A stretch of DNA of 56,813 bases from the NCBI GenBank assembly GCA_937923145.1, contig CALAJT010000037.1, positions 1 to 56,813 of the forward strand, in the 5' to 3' direction. The position numbers were made by a program, and so were the translations under genes. The notes under the pieces were generated by a model. It was not told where the DNA came from and ran no database searches. It was given only the letters and a program-made list of their open reading frames with translations. The stretch's first letter is position 1. Each line of letters begins with the position of its first letter. Shown here in pieces: positions 8,642 to 17,329 of this stretch. This DNA comes from an uncultured Rubritalea sp. (GTDB lineage: Bacteria > Verrucomicrobiota > Verrucomicrobiia > Verrucomicrobiales > Akkermansiaceae).

Positions 8642-9268
8642 TTATGCGTCCTCTGAATCAACTTCTATCGCTTCAGGAGCTTCTTCAGCTTTCTTTGAAA
8701 CAACTACATTGGCAGGTCTGATAAGTCTGTCCCCGAGGAGGTAGCCCTTGCGCATGACGCGGATGATTTTACCTTCTTCGAACTCATCGCTCTCTTCTTG
8801 GCTCATTGCGTCGTGGATATTTGGGTCGAAGTCAGCACCTATTTGAGTCACGGCTTCTTTTACGCCTTGGCTCTCTAGGAAGCCTTCGATCTGAGCTTGC
8901 ACCATCTTCATGCCCATGTAGATCATTGAGCCAGATTCCTGCTCAGCAGCCATCATACCCATGGTGAAGTTATCGATTACTGGGAGTAGTTCTTCGATCA
9001 GGCGCTGGTTGCCGAACTTGATAGCTTCTGCTCTTTCACGTGTGGAACGCTTGCGGAAGTTTTCTAGGTCCGCGGCTGAGCGCATGGCTGTTTCTTTCCA
9101 CTTGAGGAGGTCAGCTTCAAGTTGTTGCTGTGGGTCTAGTTCCTCAGCTGCTTGTTCAAGTTCCGCTTCTATTTCTTCGTTGATCTCATCGATTGTCTTC
9201 TCTGAGTCATCGACTACATTTTCAGTATCTTCGACTGTATCAGCCTTAGGTTCAGTATCGTTTTGCAT
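8642..9268 (-). CDS. grpE: Nucleotide exchange factor GrpE
   Basis: Releases ADP from DnaK. The protein has the usual plan: an acidic, disordered N-terminus, a long coiled coil (about 35-105), the signature DLENFRKRSTRERAEAIKFG, and a C-terminal beta domain ending in RVMRKGYLLGDRLIRPANVVVSK. Three ATGs lie close together (9280, 9274, 9268). I choose the third (MQNDTEPK) because a promoter-like pair, TTGACG at 9298-9303 and TATGGG at 9276-9281, ends 7 nt before it, which would make the message leaderless. If an upstream ATG is used the protein is 4 residues longer. dnaJ follows directly. Confidence 0.95.
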   Translation of the reverse strand: MQNDTEPKADTVEDTENVVDDSEKTIDEINEEIEAELEQAAEELDPQQQLEADLLKWKETAMRSAADLENFRKRSTRERAEAIKFGNQRLIEELLPVIDNFTMGMMAAEQESGSMIYMGMKMVQAQIEGFLESQGVKEAVTQIGADFDPNIHDAMSQEESDEFEEGKIIRVMRKGYLLGDRLIRPANVVVSKKAEEAPEAIEVDSEDA

Positions 9269-9303
9269 GGGCATACCCATAGCTAGGTATGGGTAATCGT
9301 CAA
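9266..9303 (-). promoter_or_regulatory. Putative grpE promoter overlapping a hairpin and the start codons
   Basis: On the minus strand TTGACG (9298-9303) and TATGGG (9276-9281) are 16 nt apart, and the ATG at 9266-9268 begins 7 nt after the -10 box. The same DNA is a perfect 8-bp inverted repeat, TACCCATA (9274-9281) and TATGGGTA (9288-9295). If transcription starts further upstream the hairpin would hide the first ATGs; if it starts at the ATG the repeat could be an operator. No CIRCE element was seen. Confidence 0.4.
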
Positions 9304-9394
9304 CCCCATTTTATGCTCTTGTGAGACACTGAGTATGCTGTGGTTACTTTTTAGACCTAATTTGAAGAATTTTTCAGAATTAACAGAATTTCTC

Positions 9395-10237
9395 TTAGGA
9401 GATTATACTTACTACTTCGCCCCATAGGGTGGGATCTAGTTCTTTTCTGGCTCGGTCTAAGATGGTCTGGCCGTCTTTTTTATCTAGGACTGCCATAAAG
9501 GTGGAGCCAGAGCCGCTCATCATGGCGCCTTGGATTTCGGGCTGGAATAGAAGCCAGGTTTTCATTTCGGCTAGAAATCTGTGCTTCATGAAGACGGGTT
9601 TTTCAAGGTCGTTTTCCATGATTCCCCAGTCGAAGGTTTGGGTTTCGTAGTTGATTCCTGGGAGTGCTTCTGCGCCTTGCCATGCTTTGTAGGCGGCTGG
9701 AGTGTCTACTCCGAAAGTTGGTTTTAGTAAGAGTAGAGTAACTTCGTGATTCCAGCCTCCTACAGGAACTACTATCTCTCCCCTGCCACTACAGTCTGCT
9801 ACGGTGTTGTAGGCAAAAAATGGGATGTCGGAGCCAATCTCTGAGAGTAGCTCTGCCATTCTATCCACCGCAATATTCGCTTTTTCTAGCTGGTTCAGTG
9901 CTCGCATGGCAGCTGCGGCATCTGCACTGCCTCCACCTAGTCCAGCTCCGTGAGGGACGCGTTTTTTAAGTGCAATTTTCCATTTTACTTCTGACTTAGT
10001 CTCTCGCTCGAAAAGCCTCACAGCTTTTGTGACGAGGTTAGTTTCATCAAGCGGGACACCTTCTGTATCGCATTCTAAGCTATATTTTTTAGCCGGGTAA
10101 AATTCTAGATCATCCGCCAGACTGATAGGAGCCATGCGGGTAGTCATTTCATGAAATCCATCCTCGCGCTTGCGGAGAACTCGGAGTTCTATATTCACTT
10201 TCGCTCTAGCTATTTCAATGTGCTGTGGGTTGCTCAT
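9395..10237 (-). CDS. ispE: 4-diphosphocytidyl-2-C-methyl-D-erythritol kinase
   Basis: Fourth step of the MEP pathway to isoprenoids: ATP-dependent phosphorylation of CDP-methylerythritol at the 2-hydroxyl. It is a GHMP kinase of usual length (280 aa). The ATP-binding motif PHGAGLGGGSADAAAAM lies at 95-111, the N-terminal KVNIELRVLRKREDGFHE is the IspE substrate loop, and the third GHMP motif MMSGSGSTFMAV is near 239-250. It starts 7 nt after the pgeF-like gene, so the two are cotranscribed. No other MEP pathway gene is present here. Confidence 0.95.
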   Translation of the reverse strand: MSNPQHIEIARAKVNIELRVLRKREDGFHEMTTRMAPISLADDLEFYPAKKYSLECDTEGVPLDETNLVTKAVRLFERETKSEVKWKIALKKRVPHGAGLGGGSADAAAAMRALNQLEKANIAVDRMAELLSEIGSDIPFFAYNTVADCSGRGEIVVPVGGWNHEVTLLLLKPTFGVDTPAAYKAWQGAEALPGINYETQTFDWGIMENDLEKPVFMKHRFLAEMKTWLLFQPEIQGAMMSGSGSTFMAVLDKKDGQTILDRARKELDPTLWGEVVSIIS

Positions 10238-10244
10238 TTCTGAA

Positions 10245-10904
10245 TTAGGTAACTTTTCCTAGTAAGGCCAACATGCGTCCAGTCGCGCCCTTTTCGATAC
10301 GGTAACTGTAGAAGTCTGCGGTGTTGGAACCTGTGCAGATTTTGCTGTCGTGGTAGTTTTCTGCTTTCACTCCAGCTTGCATTGCTTGCTCCTGTATCTG
10401 AGCAGCGAAGTCTATGTCGTAGGCTGGAGGACGGATACAAGGTGCTAGGCTTACGATGAGGTCGGCTGGATCAGTTCCATATTCCTCTTGCATCATATTG
10501 ATCGCCTTCTTTAAAATCCCTAACTCAGTTCCCTTTTTGCCAGAATGCAGCAACCCGAGAGCTCCAGTCTTCTGGTCTACTAAATAGATAGCTCCGCAGT
10601 CTGCTACATAGATTCCCAGCAGGAGACTTGCATCGCCAGTGATCAGTCCGTCTACTCCAGCGATCGTCTTGGCCTCGGTAAATTCATCGCCTTTCACGAT
10701 AGCTATTTCTGCTCCGTGGACTTGCTCGGCTCTCCAGCAGACGTCCCATGACAAGCCCATTTCAGAAGCTACTGCCCTGTGATATGGCTCCAGTCTTACC
10801 AGTGTCGCTAGCCGATCTGTATCGACCTCGACACCATCGACACGCCCCACAAATCGTGCTCTCACTCCTTGGATCGAGTTGATTGCTTCTAGATAGTCTT
10901 CCAT
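10245..10904 (-). CDS. pgeF: PgeF/YfiH-family laccase-domain protein
   Basis: A 219-residue member of the family once called multicopper polyphenol oxidase or DUF152. Members are now described as purine nucleoside-acting enzymes (adenosine phosphorylase/deaminase) and, in E. coli, as a peptidoglycan editing factor. The three zinc-binding residues are kept: His63 in EQVHGAEI, Cys103 in VADCGAIYL, His120 in LLHSGKKGT. The usual HAGWRGT motif is changed to HSGKKGT, so activity might differ. It is 7 nt upstream of ispE and 21 nt downstream of the ABC ATPase gene. Confidence 0.85.
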   Translation of the reverse strand: MEDYLEAINSIQGVRARFVGRVDGVEVDTDRLATLVRLEPYHRAVASEMGLSWDVCWRAEQVHGAEIAIVKGDEFTEAKTIAGVDGLITGDASLLLGIYVADCGAIYLVDQKTGALGLLHSGKKGTELGILKKAINMMQEEYGTDPADLIVSLAPCIRPPAYDIDFAAQIQEQAMQAGVKAENYHDSKICTGSNTADFYSYRIEKGATGRMLALLGKVT

Positions 10905-10925
10905 GGGTTTCTTAGTTTTATTAGA

Positions 10926-11921
10926 CTAGGAAGATGAACTACCGTCTGATTTTCCGCCAGTGACTTGGAGGAATCTTGATTCTAGAGACTCTCCTTCTTG
11001 GATAGATTTCGGATAGATATCGTGCTCCCCCATGACACCGTAGATGGCTTTTAGAGTTTCTTTTCTACCTGTGTTCTGAGTGACTAGGTCGAAGCTCTGA
11101 GAATCTGTGGAGATTACTTCAATGACACAATCTAGGGCTAGAAGAGCAGCCTGAACTTCAGCAGAGGCATCTTCATTTAGTTCTACTCTGATGACATTTC
11201 TAGAGGCTACTAGATTATCCATACTACTATTTTCGACGAGCTTTCCTTTGTCTAGAATCGCTACGTTGTGGCAGATGTTCTGGATTTCCTTGAGGTTGTG
11301 GCTAGAGATGATGACTGTCTTGTTCTTAGAATATTCGCGGATTAGGTCGCGAACATTTCTGGCATTATCAGGGTCTAGCCCAGCGGTCGGCTCATCAAGT
11401 AGGATTACTTCTGGATTCCCTATGAACGCTTGGCAGAGTGCTACGCGCTTTGACATTCCGTGACTGAGTGTTCTAGCTGCTTTTTTAGCTACTTCTTCGA
11501 GACCCACTATTTTCAATGCCTCAAGAGCTGCCTTACGTGCTTCTACTTTGTCCATTCCATTCAGCTCAGCAAACATGGTGAGCTGCTCTAGGACAGGAAT
11601 GCCCGCTTGGAATTCTGCGTCTTGAGGAAGCATAGAAAATCTGCCCATCAGCTTGCTGACATGCTCAACATTGATGCCGAGCACGTGGATCGAGCCGCTA
11701 TTAGCTTTGAGAAAACCAGCGGCTATTGAGAAGAGTGTGGTCTTACCTGCGCCATTGGGCCCGATGATTCCGAAGATAGAGTTCTTAGGGATTTCGAACG
11801 ATACATTATCTAGCACAGTTTGCTTACCATAATTTTTAGTAATATTCTGAACACTTACTGCTGAGTCTGGACTACCGCCTATGCTGGACTCGCTAGTTTC
11901 GTAAGGATTATTATTTGTCAT
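10926..11921 (-). CDS. ABC transporter ATP-binding protein (ABC-2 type exporter)
   Basis: A 331-residue ATPase for the permease encoded just upstream. Walker A GPNGAGKTT is at 54-62, signature LSHGMSKRVAL at 152-162, Walker B VILLDEPTAGLDP at 172-184. The C-terminal 100 residues form the extra domain typical of multidrug/NatA-like ATPases, and the end is Ser-rich. The signature LSHGM in place of LSGGQ is common in ABC-2 exporters. The substrate is not predictable. It starts 24 nt after the permease stop. The N-terminus again has an NPYETSES motif, as in the DUF4328 protein. Confidence 0.92.
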   Translation of the reverse strand: MTNNNPYETSESSIGGSPDSAVSVQNITKNYGKQTVLDNVSFEIPKNSIFGIIGPNGAGKTTLFSIAAGFLKANSGSIHVLGINVEHVSKLMGRFSMLPQDAEFQAGIPVLEQLTMFAELNGMDKVEARKAALEALKIVGLEEVAKKAARTLSHGMSKRVALCQAFIGNPEVILLDEPTAGLDPDNARNVRDLIREYSKNKTVIISSHNLKEIQNICHNVAILDKGKLVENSSMDNLVASRNVIRVELNEDASAEVQAALLALDCVIEVISTDSQSFDLVTQNTGRKETLKAIYGVMGEHDIYPKSIQEGESLESRFLQVTGGKSDGSSSS

Positions 11922-11945
11922 GCTTATAAAAGGTTAAAGGTGTGA

Positions 11946-12839
11946 TTAGAGATCGCGCTTCTGGAAACTTCTGAGTCCGATGAATAGGAAGAAAGCAGTG
12001 AATGCCAACAGTATGAATGCACTGAGTGCTACTGTGCCGAAATTACTATTTAAGATGCCGTATTTCCAACCTGTGGGCCAGAACTTGTCGAAGAAATCTT
12101 TCTTTGCATAGATATTCATCATCATGAGAAGTAGTCCAGGGAAGCCAACTGTTAGTAGACAGAGCGTCAATGACCCGAATGGGCTATCGATACTCCCAGA
12201 AATCCATGAACAAAGCGCCACGAATGGAAGGCAAAGAAGGAAGAAAGCTACGATTCCCTGCAGCCCCCAGACCCAGAGATCTATACCTTGGTAAACACCT
12301 AGTTTAAACTGAATATAGAGAACGAGTAAGACTAAACTCATGACAACAGTGATCAGACAGAAAAATACTGTTCCTACAAACCTACCTAGGTAAATATTGA
12401 TCCTCTCTGATCTAAGTAAGATAAATCTTAATCCACGGTTTGCAATATCTCCGCTAAATTGATTAAACGCTCCGAAGCTTACCAAATAGGGTAATAACAT
12501 GAGAATGATAAGCATGATACAGCTGAGTAGAGCTGGCTTATCGCGGAGTAGAAATTTACCTTCGGAGTCCGCACCTACTAACCAGTCAACTGCGCTTTCT
12601 GCTTCCTCAGACTGACCTATCTCATTAATCATTTCACCAGCTGTCATCTGAGTCTCCATGCCATCCATGTCATTGAGTCCATCAACCATCGATTCAACGG
12701 GAGCAATAAACATGCTCGCTACAATAAGTGCTGTGGTAAGTGTAAGTAAGAGGAAAACGATTCCGCTACCATTTCTAAGTGAAAACCGCATGTGATACTT
12801 TGCGATGATCCTGATGTGTTTAAAATTCAATTGTTTCAT
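11946..12839 (-). CDS. ABC-2 type transporter permease
   Basis: A 297-residue integral membrane protein with about six hydrophobic segments (near 23-45, 100-122, 152-175, 188-212, 218-238, 262-285) and a periplasmic loop between the first two. It pairs with the ATPase gene 24 nt downstream. Its ATG (12837-12839) is immediately after the U-rich tail of a terminator hairpin, so its expression may depend on read-through from the upstream membrane-protein gene or on initiation right at the AU-rich tail. No substrate can be inferred. Confidence 0.85.
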   Translation of the reverse strand: MKQLNFKHIRIIAKYHMRFSLRNGSGIVFLLLTLTTALIVASMFIAPVESMVDGLNDMDGMETQMTAGEMINEIGQSEEAESAVDWLVGADSEGKFLLRDKPALLSCIMLIILMLLPYLVSFGAFNQFSGDIANRGLRFILLRSERINIYLGRFVGTVFFCLITVVMSLVLLVLYIQFKLGVYQGIDLWVWGLQGIVAFFLLCLPFVALCSWISGSIDSPFGSLTLCLLTVGFPGLLLMMMNIYAKKDFFDKFWPTGWKYGILNSNFGTVALSAFILLAFTAFFLFIGLRSFQKRDL

Positions 12840-12879
12840 AAAATAAAAGAGCCTCTAAGCGTTTAATAACTTAGAGGCA
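12840..12879 (-). terminator. Intrinsic terminator touching the ABC permease start codon
   Basis: A perfect 9-bp stem, GCCTCTAAG (12851-12859) and CTTAGAGGC (12870-12878), is followed on the minus strand by TCTTTTATTT. It would end the transcript of the small membrane protein gene at 12917-13336. The U-tract ends next to the ATG of the following permease gene. Confidence 0.75.
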
Positions 12880-12916
12880 ATGTAATGATTCTTAGAGATA
12901 ACTCTAGAAAAAAGAG

Positions 12917-13336
12917 TTAGTTTACAAAATCTTCTTTGAAAGTTGTGTTAAGAAGGAAAAGAGTCACAGCAGGATAGATGAATCCAATGATGTTGCCGAT
13001 GCTGAATCCTTGACTCATCATAATGATAGATACGATGCTTCCAACGATTGAGATGACTGCATAGAGGTTACCCATTTTGAATCCCATTCCTTTTTTGAGT
13101 CCTAGATATCCGATACCTGAGACAATGAGAAGAGCAACCGTGATGACAGAGAACAAGAGCGGAAACAGAACAGACCCACTTGATGCCACATCTGCTGTAA
13201 CTTGACCTTCAGTAACTTGATCAGCTGCTCCGAGAATCATAAATAGGCCTACTAGAACCAGGCAACCTAGACCACCGAATACGAAATTAATAACTGCTAG
13301 GGCCGTTAGACCTCCTGGACGATTTCCTTGTGACAT
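12917..13336 (-). CDS. Small four-segment membrane protein, unknown function
   Basis: A 139-residue protein with a polar Gly-rich N-terminus (SQGNRPGGLTALAVIN) and four hydrophobic segments (about 12-34, 55-76, 86-106, 110-128). It resembles generic small membrane proteins and I cannot name a family. It has its own terminator and no close partner upstream; the divergent sdhC promoter lies 150 nt away. Its role is unknown. Confidence 0.7.
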   Translation of the reverse strand: MSQGNRPGGLTALAVINFVFGGLGCLVLVGLFMILGAADQVTEGQVTADVASSGSVLFPLLFSVITVALLIVSGIGYLGLKKGMGFKMGNLYAVISIVGSIVSIIMMSQGFSIGNIIGFIYPAVTLFLLNTTFKEDFVN

Positions 13337-13489
13337 AGTAATATAGTTTAATTGTTTAATGTTCTGCTTATGCAGAGTTAAATTTTCATATCCTTTTCAC
13401 AGATGAACTCAAGTATAATTTTAAAAGTATATGAGTATCAGTATTGTATCCAAATACAGTTCAAATCATGTCTTGAAATAATGGTGTTT

Positions 13490-13518
13490 TTGACTTATGT
13501 AGGCAGCAGTTCTAATCT
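13490..13518 (+). promoter_or_regulatory. Putative sigma-70-type promoter of sdhCA
   Basis: TTGACT (13490-13495) and TAATCT (13513-13518) are separated by exactly 17 nt. A start near 13525 would give a leader of about 18 nt before the sdhC ATG at 13543, without a Shine-Dalgarno sequence. Confidence 0.5.
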
Positions 13519-13542
13519 TACAACAAGCAAATACACACTCCA

Positions 13543-14247
13543 ATGAGCAAAGCATCCTGTTCCCTCTGTCAGTTATGGCAGTCATCTATTGGGAAAAAAT
13601 TAATAGTAGCAGTCACAGGCATCGTCCTAGTAGGCTTTTTACTCGGTCACCTATCTGGTAATTTACTCATGTATGTGGGTGCTGAAGCCTTCAATGAATA
13701 CGCGGATTTCCTCCATAACATGCTTCACGGAGCTGGTGTATGGCTAGCACGTATCGTATTACTTAGCTGTCTAGTACTACACGTAGTGGCTACTATCTGT
13801 CTTGTGAGGCAAAATAAAGTAGCTAAAGGAAAAACATACGAAAACAATTCAACCTCAGTAGCTTCTGGATCATCACGCATCATGATCTGGTCTGGTCTCA
13901 CTATTCTAGCATTCGTGGTCTTCCACATACTTCACTATACGGTAAGGGTTGATTCCGAGCTTGCGGCTATTGCTGAAAGCCCTGATGCATTTGGGAACGG
14001 CAATAATGCTTATGCTATGGTCATTCTAGGATTTAAAAACTGGTTCGTCAGCATTTTCTACATCATCGCTATTTCCATGCTCTGCTCACACCTCAGCCAC
14101 GGAGTCGCATCCATTTTCCAGACACTGGGTCTTAGAACCCGAAAGAACGCTGGGCTTATCAATGGCTTAGCCAAAGCATACACGGTAGTTATCTGGATCG
14201 GCTTTGTTTCCATCCCTGTAGCTGTTCTCACTGGCATCATTAAGTAA
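13543..14247 (+). CDS. sdhC: Succinate dehydrogenase/fumarate reductase cytochrome b subunit
   Basis: Membrane anchor of complex II, transferring electrons from SdhB to menaquinone through b hemes. The 234-residue protein has five membrane segments (about 20-42, 66-90, 110-132, 160-182, 206-230), as in the Bacteroidetes/Chlorobi/Wolinella-type cytochrome b558 subunit. Candidate heme ligands are the His residues in [21 protein letters not shown] and SHLSHGV. sdhA follows after 28 nt. A menaquinone-linked complex fits with menE elsewhere in the window. Confidence 0.93.
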   Translation: MSKASCSLCQLWQSSIGKKLIVAVTGIVLVGFLLGHLSGNLLMYVGAEAFNEYADFLHNMLHGAGVWLARIVLLSCLVLHVVATICLVRQNKVAKGKTYENNSTSVASGSSRIMIWSGLTILAFVVFHILHYTVRVDSELAAIAESPDAFGNGNNAYAMVILGFKNWFVSIFYIIAISMLCSHLSHGVASIFQTLGLRTRKNAGLINGLAKAYTVVIWIGFVSIPVAVLTGIIK

Positions 14248-14275
14248 TTATCTAACCTCTAACATTTTTAATATC

Positions 14276-16246
14276 ATGTCTTTAAATTCAAACGTCCCAG
14301 AAGGTAAGCTCGAAGAGAAGTGGACCAAGCACAAGATGAACTCCAAGCTCATCAACCCTGCTAACAAGCGTAAGTTCACCGTCATCGTAGTAGGCTCAGG
14401 TCTCGCTGGTGGTGCCGCATCTGCCACGCTGGCGGAGCTAGGCTATAAGGTGAAGTGCTTCTGCTATCAGGATTCTCCACGTAGAGCGCACTCCATCGCA
14501 GCTCAGGGTGGTATCAATGCTGCTAAAAATTATCAAAACGATGGTGACTCCGTTTACCGTCTATTCTACGACACAGTCAAAGGTGGTGACTTCCGCTCAC
14601 GTGAGGCAAATGTTTACCGTCTCGCTGAAGTTTCAGAAAACATTATCGACCAAGCCACTGCTCAAGGTGTGCCCTTTGCCCGCGAATACGGTGGACTGTT
14701 AGACAACCGTTCATTCGGTGGAGCTCAGGTTTCACGCACATTCTATGCTCGTGGTCAGACTGGTCAGCAGCTACTCATCGGTTGTTATCAGGCGCTAGAG
14801 AAAGAGATTTCAAAAGGTGGTGTAGAGATGCACACAAGAACAGAAATGATGGATCTCGTCAAAGTCGATGGACATGCTAAAGGCATCGTAGTTCGCGACA
14901 TGAAGACAGGTGAAATCTCCACTCATGCAGCAGACGCAGTGTGTATCGCATCCGGTGGTTATGGTAATGTGTTCTTCCTATCTACTAACGCGATGGGATG
15001 TAACGTCATGGCGTCATTTAAGGCGCACCAAAAAGGAGCTTATTTCGCTAACCCATGCTACACACAGATCCACCCGACTTGTATTCCAGTCAGTGGTGAC
15101 TATCAGTCTAAGCTCACACTCATGTCTGAGTCACTCAGAAATGACGGTCGTATCTGGGTTCCAAAATCTAAAGAAGACGCCAAGGCAATCCGCGAAGGCA
15201 AGAAGAATGCAATCGACATCGCTGAGGACGACAGAGACTACTATCTAGAGAGAAAATATCCATCATTCGGTAACCTCTGCCCACGCGATATCGCATCCCG
15301 CGCAGCTAAGGAATGCTGTGATGACGAACGCGGCGTATCCCCTACTGGGCTCGGTGTGTATCTTGATTTCAAGGACGCTATCGCGAGATTGGGCGAAGAC
15401 ACTATCCGCGCTCGTTACGGAAACCTCTTCACCATGTATGAGAAAATCTCAGGAGATGATCCCTATTCTTCTCCTATGCAGATCTTCCCAGCAGTTCACT
15501 ACACGATGGGCGGACTATGGGTAGATTACAACCTCATGAGCAACCTCCCTGGTCTCCACGTATTAGGTGAAGCTAACTTCTCGGACCACGGTGCTAACCG
15601 CCTCGGAGCCTCTGCTCTCATGCAGGGACTCGCTGACGGATACTTCGTTCTACCAGCTACTATCGCTAACTATCTCGCTACTCAGACACCTGGATCTATC
15701 ACGACAGATACTCCTGAGTTCAAAGACGCAGCTAAGGAAGTCGAAGAACGCATTAGTAAGCTAATGAATATCAAAGGCACTAAGTCTGTAGATTCATTCC
15801 ACCGTGAGCTAGGACAGGTCATCTGGGATAACTGTGGCATGGAACGAACTAAAGAAGGACTAGAGCACGCCCTCAAACGCATCCCTGAAATCCGTGCTGA
15901 CTTCTGGGCAAACGTCCGTATCCCTGGCTCATCAGACGGTATGAACTCCGAGCTAGAGAAAGCGTCAAGGGTCGCAGACTTCATCGAGTTCGGCGAACTG
16001 ATGTGTCACGATGCACTCAACCGTGAAGAATCATGTGGAGGTCACTTCCGTGCAGAGCACCAGTTCACAGCAGACTCTCCAGAGGTGCTAGACGGCACTA
16101 CTCAGGCAGGCGAAGCACAGCGTCACGACGATGAATTCACCTATGTAGCCGCATGGCAACACAACGGTGTAGGCAACGCACCTATCCTCCACAAGGAGCA
16201 GCTCGAATATGAGAGCGTTAAGCTCTCTATCCGAAGCTACAAGTAG
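14276..16246 (+). CDS. sdhA: Succinate dehydrogenase/fumarate reductase flavoprotein subunit
   Basis: Catalytic subunit of complex II, oxidising succinate with FAD in the cytoplasm. The 656-residue length and the insertion pattern match the Bacteroidetes-type SdhA. Visible motifs are the dinucleotide fold [20 protein letters not shown] (about 38-57), the FAD-attachment motif [11 protein letters not shown], the substrate loop around [11 protein letters not shown], and [14 protein letters not shown]. It follows sdhC by 28 nt. A strong terminator begins 28 nt after its stop and there is no sdhB, which normally comes third. Confidence 0.97.
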   Translation: MSLNSNVPEGKLEEKWTKHKMNSKLINPANKRKFTVIVVGSGLAGGAASATLAELGYKVKCFCYQDSPRRAHSIAAQGGINAAKNYQNDGDSVYRLFYDTVKGGDFRSREANVYRLAEVSENIIDQATAQGVPFAREYGGLLDNRSFGGAQVSRTFYARGQTGQQLLIGCYQALEKEISKGGVEMHTRTEMMDLVKVDGHAKGIVVRDMKTGEISTHAADAVCIASGGYGNVFFLSTNAMGCNVMASFKAHQKGAYFANPCYTQIHPTCIPVSGDYQSKLTLMSESLRNDGRIWVPKSKEDAKAIREGKKNAIDIAEDDRDYYLERKYPSFGNLCPRDIASRAAKECCDDERGVSPTGLGVYLDFKDAIARLGEDTIRARYGNLFTMYEKISGDDPYSSPMQIFPAVHYTMGGLWVDYNLMSNLPGLHVLGEANFSDHGANRLGASALMQGLADGYFVLPATIANYLATQTPGSITTDTPEFKDAAKEVEERISKLMNIKGTKSVDSFHRELGQVIWDNCGMERTKEGLEHALKRIPEIRADFWANVRIPGSSDGMNSELEKASRVADFIEFGELMCHDALNREESCGGHFRAEHQFTADSPEVLDGTTQAGEAQRHDDEFTYVAAWQHNGVGNAPILHKEQLEYESVKLSIRSYK

Positions 16247-16274
16247 GATCGTTACTCAGATTTAAATTTTGAAG

Positions 16275-16306
16275 ATCAGCAACTGGTAACGGTTGCTGAT
16301 TTTTTT
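16275..16306 (+). terminator. Intrinsic terminator after sdhA
   Basis: A perfect 9-bp stem, ATCAGCAAC (16275-16283) and GTTGCTGAT (16292-16300), is followed by six T residues. It closes the sdhCA transcript and so separates it from any sdhB. The T-tract overlaps the end of the convergent 87-residue gene. Confidence 0.88.
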
Positions 16307-16568
16307 ATTTTTTCTTAGGAGGGGTTCGATGCTCACCAAAGTATTTTTCGCTACGATAGCGGAGCCAGACTCGGAGGGTCTGAGGAACCTTTTCTCTCTG
16401 CTCTTTAGTGAGAGTTTCGTAGAGTTCGAGTGCTCGGGTTCTTTCGCGTCGACAGGCTTGATTATTGTGAGCATCCCATTGGGTGCGGGCTAGCCTGATA
16501 AGGCGGTTCACTTCTTTGACTAGCGCATTTCCTACCAGAGGTTTGTTAGATTTCTTTTTGGCAGGCAT
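16305..16568 (-). CDS. Small basic protein, unknown function
   Basis: An 87-residue, very basic protein (MPAKKKSNK at the start, RTPPKKK at the end) with a predicted helical core rich in Arg (LIRLARTQWDAHNNQ, then RRERTRALELYETLT). It could bind nucleic acid or the ribosome, but no family is recognised. The gene ends inside the sdhA terminator and starts 14 nt after the stop of the Cys-cluster gene, so the two are probably one transcript. Codon use and base composition are like the neighbours. Confidence 0.6.
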   Translation of the reverse strand: MPAKKKSNKPLVGNALVKEVNRLIRLARTQWDAHNNQACRRERTRALELYETLTKEQREKVPQTLRVWLRYRSEKYFGEHRTPPKKK

Positions 16569-16582
16569 ATCCTAATTTTAAC

Positions 16583-17251
16583 TCACTCTCTCACCCAGTC
16601 AACTTCTTCTGCGCTAAGCTCGGAGTAGATGTCACGGTCACAGAGTTTTCCTAGCATTTTTAGTTCAGCTTCTAAGACTTTATAAGCTGGGCTACCATTC
16701 TGATCTTTTCTGCCACAGTGGGTGCAGGAGGCAAAGCCCTGGTAGGTTGAGGTTTTCTGAGGGTCGTTTTGGGAATTTACTAATGTGAGGACTGGTCGAT
16801 CATCCCATTTTCCCGCTGGGATAAGGACGAGTGGGTGAATCCAGCAAGTGAGTGGTTTGTCATGCCAAGGATGCCTTCCCTGCTTCATGCTGAATTTTTG
16901 AATTTCGCAGTAGCTGTTTTCACCTAGGAAGACGCAGCGAGTCTTTGGAAAATGGGCTGGGTAGTCTGTTGCTAGCTCGGGAGATTTTGCTAGTCGGGTA
17001 GCTGTTTTCTTTCCACCATTACTGGTAGATTCGATCATTGGTAGACCTTGATTTAGTCCATTTTCGCTAGCTATTTTTTCTACGTGTAGTGCTTCTTCAT
17101 CTGATAGATGCACTCCATCGTAACAGCATGTCCCTTTGCAGCGCCTCATTTCACACGGGCGGATTAGAGCCTCAAACGCAGCGTGATCAACCCGAGCTTC
17201 ACGCACTTGCTGAGCTAGGATTTTCACGGTTTGGGGAAAGGCTGAGTTCAT
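16583..17251 (-). CDS. Cysteine-cluster protein (YkgJ-like)
   Basis: A 222-residue soluble protein with a conserved cysteine pattern: MRRCKGTCCYDGVHLS near residues 33-48, CVFLGENSYC near 105-114, a TCWIHPL segment near 136, and CTHCGRK near 176. This resembles the zinc- or iron-cluster-binding YkgJ/DUF3109 group. No enzymatic function is established for that group. It is divergent from lgt, with 78 nt between starts, and leads the small basic protein gene. Confidence 0.65.
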   Translation of the reverse strand: MNSAFPQTVKILAQQVREARVDHAAFEALIRPCEMRRCKGTCCYDGVHLSDEEALHVEKIASENGLNQGLPMIESTSNGGKKTATRLAKSPELATDYPAHFPKTRCVFLGENSYCEIQKFSMKQGRHPWHDKPLTCWIHPLVLIPAGKWDDRPVLTLVNSQNDPQKTSTYQGFASCTHCGRKDQNGSPAYKVLEAELKMLGKLCDRDIYSELSAEEVDWVRE

Positions 17252-17295
17252 CTTCTGAATATGACTGAATTAGGAGTTTTTCTTTGGTTAGCGGA

Positions 17296-17323
17296 TTGAC
17301 CTTTTGTCCTCAACTACTAGCAT
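17296..17323 (+). promoter_or_regulatory. Putative lgt promoter giving a leaderless mRNA
   Basis: TTGACC (17296-17301) and TAGCAT (17318-17323) are 16 nt apart. The GTG start of lgt begins 6 nt after the -10 box, which is the usual distance to a transcription start. No Shine-Dalgarno sequence could fit. Confidence 0.45.
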
Positions 17324-17329
17324 GCGCCC

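Noticed and set aside
7440-9268. CIRCE (HrcA) operator at grpE-dnaJ
   Set aside because: The TTAGCACTC-N9-GAGTGCTAA pattern is absent; the repeat found is shorter and different.
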